Assembly: GCA_003452915.1 (NCBI GenBank)
Contig: DMMZ01000026.1
Coordinates: 143,599-176,800, forward strand
Source: Clostridiales bacterium
GTDB lineage: Bacteria > Bacillota > Clostridia > Oscillospirales > CAG-382
Length of the DNA stretch: 33,202 nucleotides
Direction of reading: 5' to 3'
Of this stretch, positions 16,589-23,499 are shown in pieces (the stretch's first letter is position 1; each line of letters begins with the position of its first letter). The notes under the pieces are model-generated. The model was not told where the DNA came from. It did not search any database and worked only from the letters and a program-made list of their open reading frames with translations. The translations under genes and the position numbers were made by a program.

Positions 16589-16617
16589 TTGACAAGATTA
16601 AACAAAAATGATAATGT
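16589..16617 (+). promoter_or_regulatory. Sigma-A-type promoter for the first ABC exporter
   Basis: TTGACA (16589-16594), 17-base spacer, TAATGT (16612-16617) with an upstream TG. It is divergent from the minus-strand promoter in the same intergenic region. Confidence 0.7.
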
Positions 16618-16620
16618 AAT

Positions 16621-16657
16621 ATAGTTTGTAGTTTGATTAATAGATTTTTCAAACTAT
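16621..16657 (+). promoter_or_regulatory. Mutually exclusive hairpins in the leader of the first ABC exporter
   Basis: Two 5' arms in tandem, ATAGTTTG (16621-16628) and TAGTTTGA (16629-16636), can each pair with the same 3' arm (TCAAACTAT, 16649-16657). The expected transcript start is about 16624, so the first arm may be at the very 5' end. Alternative folding is inferred. Confidence 0.4.
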
Positions 16658-16679
16658 CTTTTAGAAAGGATTGGTCAAA

Positions 16680-17579
16680 TTGAGTTTATACGTAAAGAAT
16701 ATTACTAAAACATTCGGTGAAAATGTTGCTGTTAACAATATCAGTTTTCGGGTGGAAAAGCCGGGTGTTTTTGGTCTAATCGGAACAAACGGTGCTGGAA
16801 AAACAACCACAATCCGTACAGTTCTCGGAATAATGTCCGCCGACAGCGGAAATTCCGAATGGGAAGGAAAAAAGATCTGCAGAGAGAGCCTCAGCTTTGG
16901 CTATATGCCCGAGGAACGTGGTATTTATATGAAAACCAAGGTACTTGAGCAGCTTATATATTTCGGTATGCTCAGAGGTATGTCTAAAAAAGACGCAAAA
17001 AATTCTGCATTATCTTATATGAAAAGACTGGGCGTTACAGAATACAAGGATATGCCTGCAGAAAAACTTTCTAAAGGAAATCAACAAAAGGTACAGCTTA
17101 TTACTACATTAATACATAATCCTCTTTTGATTTTCCTTGACGAGCCTTTCTCGGGACTTGATCCACTTAACTCTATTGTCCTAAGCAATCTCATTAAGGA
17201 GCTTGTTGCGGAAAAACGCTTTATCGTAATGAGCAGTCATCAAATGAGTACAGTTGAGGAATACTGCGAGGATATTCTTATTCTGCACAAAGGGAAAACA
17301 GTATTACATGGTAACTTAAAGCAGATAAAAAAAGGCTACGGACATACAAATCTTGTTGTTTCCCGTAATAATGGTATTATGTCCATCGCATCTGAAAACG
17401 GTCTTGAACTTATTTCAGAACGAGCGGATGAACTTGAATTTAAAATTACTGGCGATGAAATGGCAAACGCTTTTCTTAAAAAAGTTGTTTTTTCAGATAT
17501 AATGCCTACTAAATATGTAGTAAAAGAACCTTCTCTAAATGAAATCTTTGTAGAAAAGGTTGGAAAATTCGAAAGATAA
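16680..17579 (+). CDS. ABC transporter ATP-binding protein (NatA-like)
   Basis: This is the ATPase of a two-gene ABC-2 exporter, acting on the inner face of the membrane with the permease encoded next. The 299-residue product has Walker A GTNGAGKTTT, the Q-loop region GYMPEERGIY, signature LSKGNQQKVQ, Walker B LLIFLDEP with FSGLDPLN, and the switch His in SSHQMS. The PEERG form of the Q-loop region is typical of the NatA-type branch. The TTG at 16680 is preferred over TTG 16671: AGAAAGGA is nine bases away, and MSLYVKNITKTFG is the normal start. The last four residues and stop (KFER, TAA) lie in the first hairpin of repeat copy D. Confidence 0.93.
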   Translation: MSLYVKNITKTFGENVAVNNISFRVEKPGVFGLIGTNGAGKTTTIRTVLGIMSADSGNSEWEGKKICRESLSFGYMPEERGIYMKTKVLEQLIYFGMLRGMSKKDAKNSALSYMKRLGVTEYKDMPAEKLSKGNQQKVQLITTLIHNPLLIFLDEPFSGLDPLNSIVLSNLIKELVAEKRFIVMSSHQMSTVEEYCEDILILHKGKTVLHGNLKQIKKGYGHTNLVVSRNNGIMSIASENGLELISERADELEFKITGDEMANAFLKKVVFSDIMPTKYVVKEPSLNEIFVEKVGKFER

Positions 17580-17724
17580 ATCTTTCAAACTACGGTTTTG
17601 TGCCTTTGACTTTAATGGAAAGTCAATCCGGCTGTCGCCGGAACGGCACAATACTAATGTATGAAAGTGTAACTTTCATACAATGCTGTTGGCGAAAACG
17701 CCACGGAAAGGAATGATAATAATT
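17570..17724 (+). repeat. Intercistronic structured repeat, copy D (ABC ATPase to permease), most complete
   Basis: Plus-strand reading: hairpin 1 (GAAAGAT/ATCTTTC, 17571-17586, containing the stop codon of the ATPase gene), CGGTTTTGTGCC, hairpin 2 (GACTTT/AAAGTC, 17608-17624) and hairpin 3 (TCCGGC/GCCGGA, 17627-17642). The outer stem is TTGTGCC/GGCACAA (17598-17604 with 17645-17651). Hairpin 4 (TGTATGAAAGT/ACTTTCATACA, 17658-17682), hairpin 5 (TGGCG/CGCCA, 17690-17703) and the tail CGGAAAGGAATGATAATAAT precede the permease ATG. Confidence 0.88.
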
Positions 17725-18963
17725 ATGAATCAGATAAAAACAATTTTTGCTTATACCTTTCGTGATGCGGTAAGAAAAAAGGCGTTTAAAATTTCTACCG
17801 TTATAATGCTTTTGCTTGTTCTTGTTCTCACACTTCTTCCAAAGGTGATTTCTGCTTTATCCGAGGAGGATACAGAAGCTGCTTTTTATGAGGGTTATAC
17901 TATTTATTATATTGACGATCAAAATTTAATAGATGGCGGCCTTAATGCTCTTGTTGCTATTTTACCAGGAATAACCGTTAATTCAGGCGAGCAGGTTAAA
18001 TTTGATGAGTACAAAGTTGAATTTGAAGAAGATAAGAACACAATAATTGTAACTGTTACCGAGAAAGACAAACTACCTTTTATAACAGTTACCGCAGCAA
18101 ATTTTATGTCACAAATTTCACCGGAAATAATAACAGAAGCTCTGAGCAAAACCTATACCGTAAATAGCCTGAAAGCTATGGGACTAGATGAAACCGCCGT
18201 TGCTATTTCGCAGATACAACTAAATTATAATTATGACTTTGTAGGGAATATGAACATCAGTGGTTATTCCGTGGGAATATTGCTGACAATGCTTATCTTC
18301 TTTGCCATTTATTACTACGGATACGGTGTATCAATGTCGGTTGCTACCGAAAAAACCTCCAGGGTTATGGAAACACTTGTAGTTTCTGCAAAACCGTCAA
18401 GAATTTTAATTGGAAAGTGCCTTGCAATGGGTGCGGTCGGTTTGTTGCAGTTCTCGTCTATAATCGCTTTTGCTGCAATCTGTATAAAAGCATTTATTCC
18501 CGATGATTTTACAATAATGGGAATGCCCATCTCCTTTTCGGCATTTACACCTCAATCCGCTATATTGATTATCCTGTATTTTATACTGGGTTACTCGCTT
18601 TATGCTGTATTAAATTCAGTTTGCGGTGCTTCCGTAAGCAAGATCGAGGACTTGAATTCCGCTATGATGCCGGTAATGCTGATTGCATTAATTTCTTTCT
18701 ATTTTGGTTATGTTTCTGCTGCAACTGGTGCAGGGGGTACTCTTGCCAAGATTGCAATGTACCTTCCCTTTTCATCACCATTTATCATGCCGTTCCAGTT
18801 GCTTAACGGTAATGTAGGTGTACTTGATGTAATTATATCAATTATTTTAATGGTAATTTTTATAATCTTCTTTACTCTTATATCTATTAGAATTTATTCT
18901 GCTTCTGTCTTGAATTATGGTAAAAAACAAAAGCTCTGGATACTTTATAAGACAAAGCTATAA
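17725..18963 (+). CDS. ABC-2 type permease (NatB-like)
   Basis: This is the membrane subunit partnering the NatA-like ATPase. The 412-residue product has a first membrane helix at about 22-42, a large extracytoplasmic domain (about 45-170), then five to six helices: SVGILLTMLIFFAIYYYGYG, a helix after KTSRVMETLVVSAKPSRILIGK, and three more to the C-terminus. The RVMETLV(V)SAKP coupling segment is characteristic of the NatB/YhaP group. I chose ATG 17725 (MNQIKTIFAYTFRD); the ORF extends 14 codons into repeat copy D, including its Shine-Dalgarno. In Bacillus, NatAB exports sodium, but related pairs export other molecules, so the substrate here is unknown. A terminator follows. Confidence 0.9.
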   Translation: MNQIKTIFAYTFRDAVRKKAFKISTVIMLLLVLVLTLLPKVISALSEEDTEAAFYEGYTIYYIDDQNLIDGGLNALVAILPGITVNSGEQVKFDEYKVEFEEDKNTIIVTVTEKDKLPFITVTAANFMSQISPEIITEALSKTYTVNSLKAMGLDETAVAISQIQLNYNYDFVGNMNISGYSVGILLTMLIFFAIYYYGYGVSMSVATEKTSRVMETLVVSAKPSRILIGKCLAMGAVGLLQFSSIIAFAAICIKAFIPDDFTIMGMPISFSAFTPQSAILIILYFILGYSLYAVLNSVCGASVSKIEDLNSAMMPVMLIALISFYFGYVSAATGAGGTLAKIAMYLPFSSPFIMPFQLLNGNVGVLDVIISIILMVIFIIFFTLISIRIYSASVLNYGKKQKLWILYKTKL

Positions 18964-18982
18964 GAGTTTTTAAATAATTCAA

Positions 18983-19018
18983 AAGAGTCGAAGAACATTC
19001 GGCTCTTATTTTCATTTT
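18983..19018 (+). terminator. Intrinsic terminator after the first ABC exporter
   Basis: A 10-bp stem AAGAGTCGAA/TTCGGCTCTT (one G-U pair), five-base loop, followed by ATTTTCATTTTT. Confidence 0.85.
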
Positions 19019-19096
19019 TGTGATTTAAGAAAGAAATAATAATTTTACGCTCTATTTATCAAAAAATTTCTACAAAAAAAGATGTTTTAATTTCAT

Positions 19097-19126
19097 TTGC
19101 GTATATATACTTATAAACGATACAAT
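19097..19126 (+). promoter_or_regulatory. Likely promoter for the second ABC exporter
   Basis: TTGCGT (19097-19102), 18-base spacer, TACAAT (19121-19126), 32 bases before the ATPase start. It lies after a terminator, so a new promoter is expected here. Confidence 0.55.
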
Positions 19127-19158
19127 TAACTTATTTCGATAGAAAGGTAAAAACAAAG

Positions 19159-20076
19159 ATGATTTTGGAAATGAAAAACGTAACCAAGTATTTCGGCAAA
19201 CGAAAGGTTCTTGATAATGTTTCGGTCACCGTAAAAGAAGGCGAGATTTTAGGCTTTTTGGGTCCGAACGGCGCCGGTAAAACAACAGCTATAAAGATAA
19301 TGCTGGGGTTACTTAATGCAAGCAGCGGGGAAGTTTTTATCAACGGATTCAGTGTAAATAAGAATTTTGAAAAGGCACTTGAAAAGGTAGGCGGAATTAT
19401 CGAAAGTCCCGATATGTACAACTACCTGTCAGGATACGATAATCTTATGCTTTGTGCCAGAATGCACGGACTTGGAAAAAAACGTGTACTTGAGGTTGCC
19501 GAACAGGTTAAGTTATTAGGCAGACTTAATGATAAAGTAAAAAAATACTCGCTCGGTATGCGTCAGAGGTTGGGTGTTGCTCAGGCTCTTATAAATAAAC
19601 CAAACTTTCTGGTTCTGGATGAACCAACCAACGGGCTTGATCCTGTTGGTATAAAGGAACTACGTGATATGCTGCGTGAGCTAGCAAAATCAGGTACAGC
19701 AGTTTTTGTTTCCTCGCATTTGCTTGCCGAGATGGAATTGATGTGCGACACGCTATGTATTATTGAGCAGGGTGTTGTTGTCACGCAAAAATCGCTCTCG
19801 GAGTTAATTACAGAACAGGATTTGGAAAACCGTTTTAATTATACTTTGTCAGTTTCTCCAGCAGATAAGGCACTTTCGCTGCTTATTGAAAACGGTTATG
19901 ATACCACTGCTGCGGATGATTTACTGCATATAAAAGCAACAAAAGAAAAAATTGCCGAGATTGTTAAACTGCTTGTTCTTAATGAAGTATCACTTTATTC
20001 GATGACCGCAGAGCAGAAGTCTCTTGAAAAAGCCTTCCTTGAAGCCACCAACGGCTCCAAGGGACAGATTGCTTAG
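19159..20076 (+). CDS. ABC transporter ATP-binding protein (BcrA/lantibiotic-immunity type)
   Basis: This is the ATPase of a second exporter. The 305-residue product has Walker A GPNGAGKTTA, signature KYSLGMRQRLG, Walker B FLVLDEPTNGLDPVG and the switch His in SSHLLAEM. The YSLGMRQRLG form is typical of the BcrA-like branch, whose members export bacitracin, lantibiotics or unknown peptides. The start ATG 19159 has AGAAAGG at about 11 bases; an internal ATG at codon 5 is less likely. It ends 11 bases before the permease gene, so both are in one transcript, and the short distance to dgt suggests dgt may be read through too. Confidence 0.93.
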   Translation: MILEMKNVTKYFGKRKVLDNVSVTVKEGEILGFLGPNGAGKTTAIKIMLGLLNASSGEVFINGFSVNKNFEKALEKVGGIIESPDMYNYLSGYDNLMLCARMHGLGKKRVLEVAEQVKLLGRLNDKVKKYSLGMRQRLGVAQALINKPNFLVLDEPTNGLDPVGIKELRDMLRELAKSGTAVFVSSHLLAEMELMCDTLCIIEQGVVVTQKSLSELITEQDLENRFNYTLSVSPADKALSLLIENGYDTTAADDLLHIKATKEKIAEIVKLLVLNEVSLYSMTAEQKSLEKAFLEATNGSKGQIA

Positions 20077-20087
20077 GGGGTAAAAAA

Positions 20088-21815
20088 ATGAAAATGATAC
20101 TTACTCTTACAAAAAACGAATACATAAAGCTCTTTCGCAAAAAAAGCGTACCTATACTTTTGCTTTTATTGGTACTTCTGGTTTTTGGGATATCGTTGAT
20201 AAAGCCTTATAATTATTATTATTATACAGGCGATTATTACGGTGAAAGTAATCATTACGGTGAAATAAATTTTTCTGAGTACAGAAACAATTTTACAAAA
20301 AGTATTGTGTCGGAATCACAATTACAAAATTATCCCGAAAACCAAAAAGCTTATACAATCGTTCTCAACGATTTTTATAAAAGACAGATTGAACTATGTG
20401 ATAAAGCCGAAGATTTGGGAATAAATGATACTAATGACTGGAGATATTTATTAATAGGTAATCTTTTAAACAGCAGTTATGAAGTATATTTTTACGAATA
20501 TATAGCAAGTGGTGGTGAATATGCTGATATAATTAAAAATTATTTGGGATATAACAATATTTATTATAAAAATCAAGCTACTGCTCAAGCAGGCTATTTA
20601 CAAGCAATTGAGACTAATGATTATTCAGAATCAAAGCGCGGTTTTTTTGAAGATGCAAAAAGCAAATTCGAAGAATATGATGTAAAGCTTAAAGAAGCGG
20701 AATCTAAAAAATCAAACGGCACAGGCGGTGAGGACATTGACCACGAGATATTCAAACTAAAAGGTATCCTCAATTGTTACGAATCACTTAAAGAAACATA
20801 TAATAATTTCCTTTCGAAAAAATACGAATATAGATCAGACGAGGATAAAACCGTTACTCTGACAGCACAGGCATTTAATCAAGTGATTAATTCGTATCAA
20901 GGTTTTATGTCAGAGATTGAATACAATAACCCGGAGGATGAAAATTCATTCGATTATCCAATCGGATACAGTAGCAAATATGAAGGCGTTTATTACAATT
21001 CTCAATGGACCTATGAAGAATATTATGACCAGGCTATGGCTAGTATTAACGATAATTTAGATAAGGGTAATATTGGTTTATATTCTCTTCAAAACGATGT
21101 TATCGAACTCTCGGTAACAAATGCTTCGAGAAGCAAGAGCCTTTCATTTGTCAACCTTTTCTGGCTAATAGCACCAATGGCAATATTCTTCGCAAGTGGA
21201 ATGGTTTCAAAGGAATTTTCAACCAAAACAATTAATCTTTTACTTATCCGTCCTGTTAAGAGATGGAAGATTCTACTTTCAAAATATCTGTGCCTGTTGT
21301 CTCTTGTTGCGGGAATGTTAGTGGTAACCTGCGGAATTTATATGTTGGGAAGCGGAATCCGGCTGGGCTTTGCTGATTTTTCACAGCCGTATCTGTATAT
21401 TTTTAACGGAACAGTACATTCGGCAAACTTCGTTCTCTGGCTGATAGGTAAAGTATTCATAGCGTCTCTTCCGATTTTGTGCCTGATCAGTATTACGTTT
21501 ATGTTCTCATCAGTCACAAAAGGAAATGCTGTTTCGCTTATACTCGGTGTACTGACATTGTTCTCCTCTATTTTAATTCTTATGTTTGCAGGATTGTTCA
21601 GAGATACGAGTGCGTTAACATATATGCCTTTCCCATATTTTTCTATGTGGTCATATGTATTTGATGATATGGTTTCACTTTCTCATCTTGAAGTTAATCC
21701 ATTTGGGCAAGTTGTAACAGCCAACTTAACCTATGGCACGTTATTACTGACTGCACTGACTGTTATATCTATAACAGCGGCATTTATTGATTTTAACAAG
21801 AAGGATGTCAAATAA
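20088..21815 (+). CDS. ABC-2 family permease with a large extracytoplasmic domain
   Basis: This is the membrane partner of the BcrA-like ATPase. The 575-residue product has a first helix at about 22-39 (PILLLLLVLLVFGISLI) and a long hydrophilic, Tyr- and Asn-rich region (about 42-350) that should face outside. The C-terminal half has about five to six helices, starting at SFVNLFWLIAPMAIFFASGMV and including the conserved RPVKRWKILLSKYL coupling segment. The Tyr-rich patch right after the first helix (five Tyr within seven residues) is unusual. ATG 20088 follows GGGGG. The extracytoplasmic domain may bind the exported molecule; that is inference. The dgt gene starts 15 bases downstream. Confidence 0.88.
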   Translation: MKMILTLTKNEYIKLFRKKSVPILLLLLVLLVFGISLIKPYNYYYYTGDYYGESNHYGEINFSEYRNNFTKSIVSESQLQNYPENQKAYTIVLNDFYKRQIELCDKAEDLGINDTNDWRYLLIGNLLNSSYEVYFYEYIASGGEYADIIKNYLGYNNIYYKNQATAQAGYLQAIETNDYSESKRGFFEDAKSKFEEYDVKLKEAESKKSNGTGGEDIDHEIFKLKGILNCYESLKETYNNFLSKKYEYRSDEDKTVTLTAQAFNQVINSYQGFMSEIEYNNPEDENSFDYPIGYSSKYEGVYYNSQWTYEEYYDQAMASINDNLDKGNIGLYSLQNDVIELSVTNASRSKSLSFVNLFWLIAPMAIFFASGMVSKEFSTKTINLLLIRPVKRWKILLSKYLCLLSLVAGMLVVTCGIYMLGSGIRLGFADFSQPYLYIFNGTVHSANFVLWLIGKVFIASLPILCLISITFMFSSVTKGNAVSLILGVLTLFSSILILMFAGLFRDTSALTYMPFPYFSMWSYVFDDMVSLSHLEVNPFGQVVTANLTYGTLLLTALTVISITAAFIDFNKKDVK

Positions 21816-21830
21816 TTAGGATTGGTTTTT

Positions 21831-22829
21831 ATGAAAGAAGTAACTCTCGACCGTGAGGAACTTTTCCTCTGTAAACAAGCTTTCTTGACAAATAATACAA
21901 AAGGGCGGCAATTCTCGATTGAGGATTGCCCCGTTCGCACCGATTTTCAACGGGACAGGGACAGAATTACACATTCCAAGTCCTTCCGCCGCCTTATGCA
22001 CAAAATGCAGGTATTTCTCTCGCCCGAGGGCGATCATTACAGAACACGACTGACACACACGCTTGAGGTTACTCAAATAGCACGTACACTTGCAAGGGCT
22101 TTATGCCTAAATGAGGATTTGACCGAAGCAGCCGCTCTCGGTCACGATTTGGGGCATACCCCTTTCGGGCATTCGGGTGAACGTGCATTGGACAAGCTCT
22201 GCCCGGGCGGTTTTCGCCATTACGAGCAAAGTCTACGTGTTGTGGACAAGCTGGAGAATAATTGTAAGGGGCTTAACCTTACATTTGAGGTGCGTGACGG
22301 TATATTAAATCATTCGGGCGACAATATAGCCTGCACGCTGGAAGGTCAGATAATTAAGTTTGCGGACAGAATCGCTTATATAAATCACGATATTGACGAT
22401 GCTGTCCGTGCAGGAATTCTTACAAACGAGGACATTCCTGATGATATTATGAATGTCCTTGGCTATACTCACAGCGACAGAATAACTTCATTGATTTCTG
22501 CTGTTATTGAATTCGGCACTGATAAAGGTAAAATCGGGATGACCGAACCACATGGCAGTTCAATGATGAAACTACGTGAATTTATGTTTAAGTTTGTATA
22601 CAGCAACCCTAAAGCAAAGAGCGAGGATGATAAGGTAATGAACATGATTGCCTTTCTCTTTGATTATTATTACAGTAATATAGATGCTTTGCCTAAGGAA
22701 TATCTTACATATATCGAGACAGACGGAAAAGAACGCATTATTTGCGACCACATCGCAAGTATGACAGACCGCTTTGCACTTTCAACCTTTGAGGATTTGT
22801 TTGTTCCAAAGGTCTGGCAATATAAATAA
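21831..22829 (+). CDS. dgt: Deoxyguanosine triphosphohydrolase-like HD-domain protein
   Basis: Dgt-type enzymes hydrolyse dGTP, and often other dNTPs, to nucleoside and triphosphate. The 332-residue product has the HD-domain metal ligands in RLTHTLEV and LGHDLGHTPFGHSGE and the later IAYINHDIDDA segment. It is of the short clostridial type, at about 330 residues. I chose ATG 21831 (MKEVTLDREE); the ORF continues three codons to a TTG, with AGGA too close to it. In many Clostridia dgt lies just before dnaG and rpoD, as here, but in this genome a GNAT gene is between. No terminator separates it from the ABC permease gene upstream. Confidence 0.9.
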   Translation: MKEVTLDREELFLCKQAFLTNNTKGRQFSIEDCPVRTDFQRDRDRITHSKSFRRLMHKMQVFLSPEGDHYRTRLTHTLEVTQIARTLARALCLNEDLTEAAALGHDLGHTPFGHSGERALDKLCPGGFRHYEQSLRVVDKLENNCKGLNLTFEVRDGILNHSGDNIACTLEGQIIKFADRIAYINHDIDDAVRAGILTNEDIPDDIMNVLGYTHSDRITSLISAVIEFGTDKGKIGMTEPHGSSMMKLREFMFKFVYSNPKAKSEDDKVMNMIAFLFDYYYSNIDALPKEYLTYIETDGKERIICDHIASMTDRFALSTFEDLFVPKVWQYK

Positions 22830-22879
22830 ATATTATGGTATGCGACTTTTAATAGTGTATAGAAAGAAGTGACTTTTCA

Positions 22880-23431
22880 ATGATCCATGTTGGTACTGAG
22901 ATAATTAATACAGATAGGTTAATTCTAAGGCGATTTACATTAGATGATGTTGATAAGCTTTATAAAAACTGGGCAAATGATTCAGATGTCGTTAAGTTTA
23001 TGAGAATGAATCCTCATATAAATGTTGATGATACAAAAGAATTTGTTGAGTCAATAATAAATAAATATGACAAATTAGACACCTATAGATGGATTATCAT
23101 ATTAAAAGTGATAGATGAACCAATTGGATTTATTGGATTAACTACAATTAGTGAATATGATATGACTGCTGATTTTGGATACAGTATCGGAAAACCTTTT
23201 TGGAATAAAGGATATACAACCGAAGCACTTATTGCCGTATTGAGTTATGGACTTCAAGTAATCGGATTCAATAGATTAGAAGCCTATCATTCAATAAACA
23301 ATATGCCATCTGGTAAAGTTATGAAAAAATCAGGAATGACTTATGAGGGACGGGCAAGACAAAAATATAAAAGTAACTTAGGATTTGAAGATTGTGATAT
23401 GTATTCGATTATTAAAAAAGATATTGATTAA
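22880..23431 (+). CDS. GNAT-family N-acetyltransferase (RimJ/RimL-like)
   Basis: The 183-residue product has the GNAT fold pattern of the ribosomal-protein acetyltransferase group: ETDRLILRRF-like start (NTDRLILRRFTLDDVD), GFIGLTTI strand, and the acetyl-CoA loop GKPFWNKGYTTEAL, followed by HSINNMPSGKVMKKSGM. The acceptor is unknown; it could be a protein N-terminus or a small molecule. ATG 22880 has AGAAAGAAG at about ten bases. The gene is visibly richer in A/T codons than dgt and dnaG, lies between two genes that are usually adjacent, and is followed by a palindromic repeat, so it is probably a late insertion. Confidence 0.88.
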   Translation: MIHVGTEIINTDRLILRRFTLDDVDKLYKNWANDSDVVKFMRMNPHINVDDTKEFVESIINKYDKLDTYRWIIILKVIDEPIGFIGLTTISEYDMTADFGYSIGKPFWNKGYTTEALIAVLSYGLQVIGFNRLEAYHSINNMPSGKVMKKSGMTYEGRARQKYKSNLGFEDCDMYSIIKKDID

Positions 23432-23437
23432 TTTCGC

Positions 23438-23464
23438 TGTAGGGGCGAACTGTGTTCGCCCGAT
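23438..23464. repeat. GTAGGGGCG-type palindromic repeat
   Basis: Stem GGGCGAAC (23443-23450) and GTTCGCCC (23454-23461) with a three-base loop, preceded by CTGTAG. I recall palindromes of the form GTAGGGGCG...CGCCC as common dispersed repeats in Clostridia. No T-run follows, so it is not a standard terminator. Confidence 0.65.
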
Positions 23465-23499
23465 AACATTACATTAATCAACGAAAGGAGGGGCGGATT

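Noticed and set aside
16491..16679. Replication origin or terminus at the strand switch
   Set aside because: No DnaA boxes, AT-rich unwinding repeats or dif-like site were seen; it is an ordinary divergent promoter region.
6733..17724. Repeat copies as an insertion sequence
   Set aside because: They encode no transposase, are at most about 155 bp, and show no clear target-site duplications; a non-autonomous element cannot be excluded.
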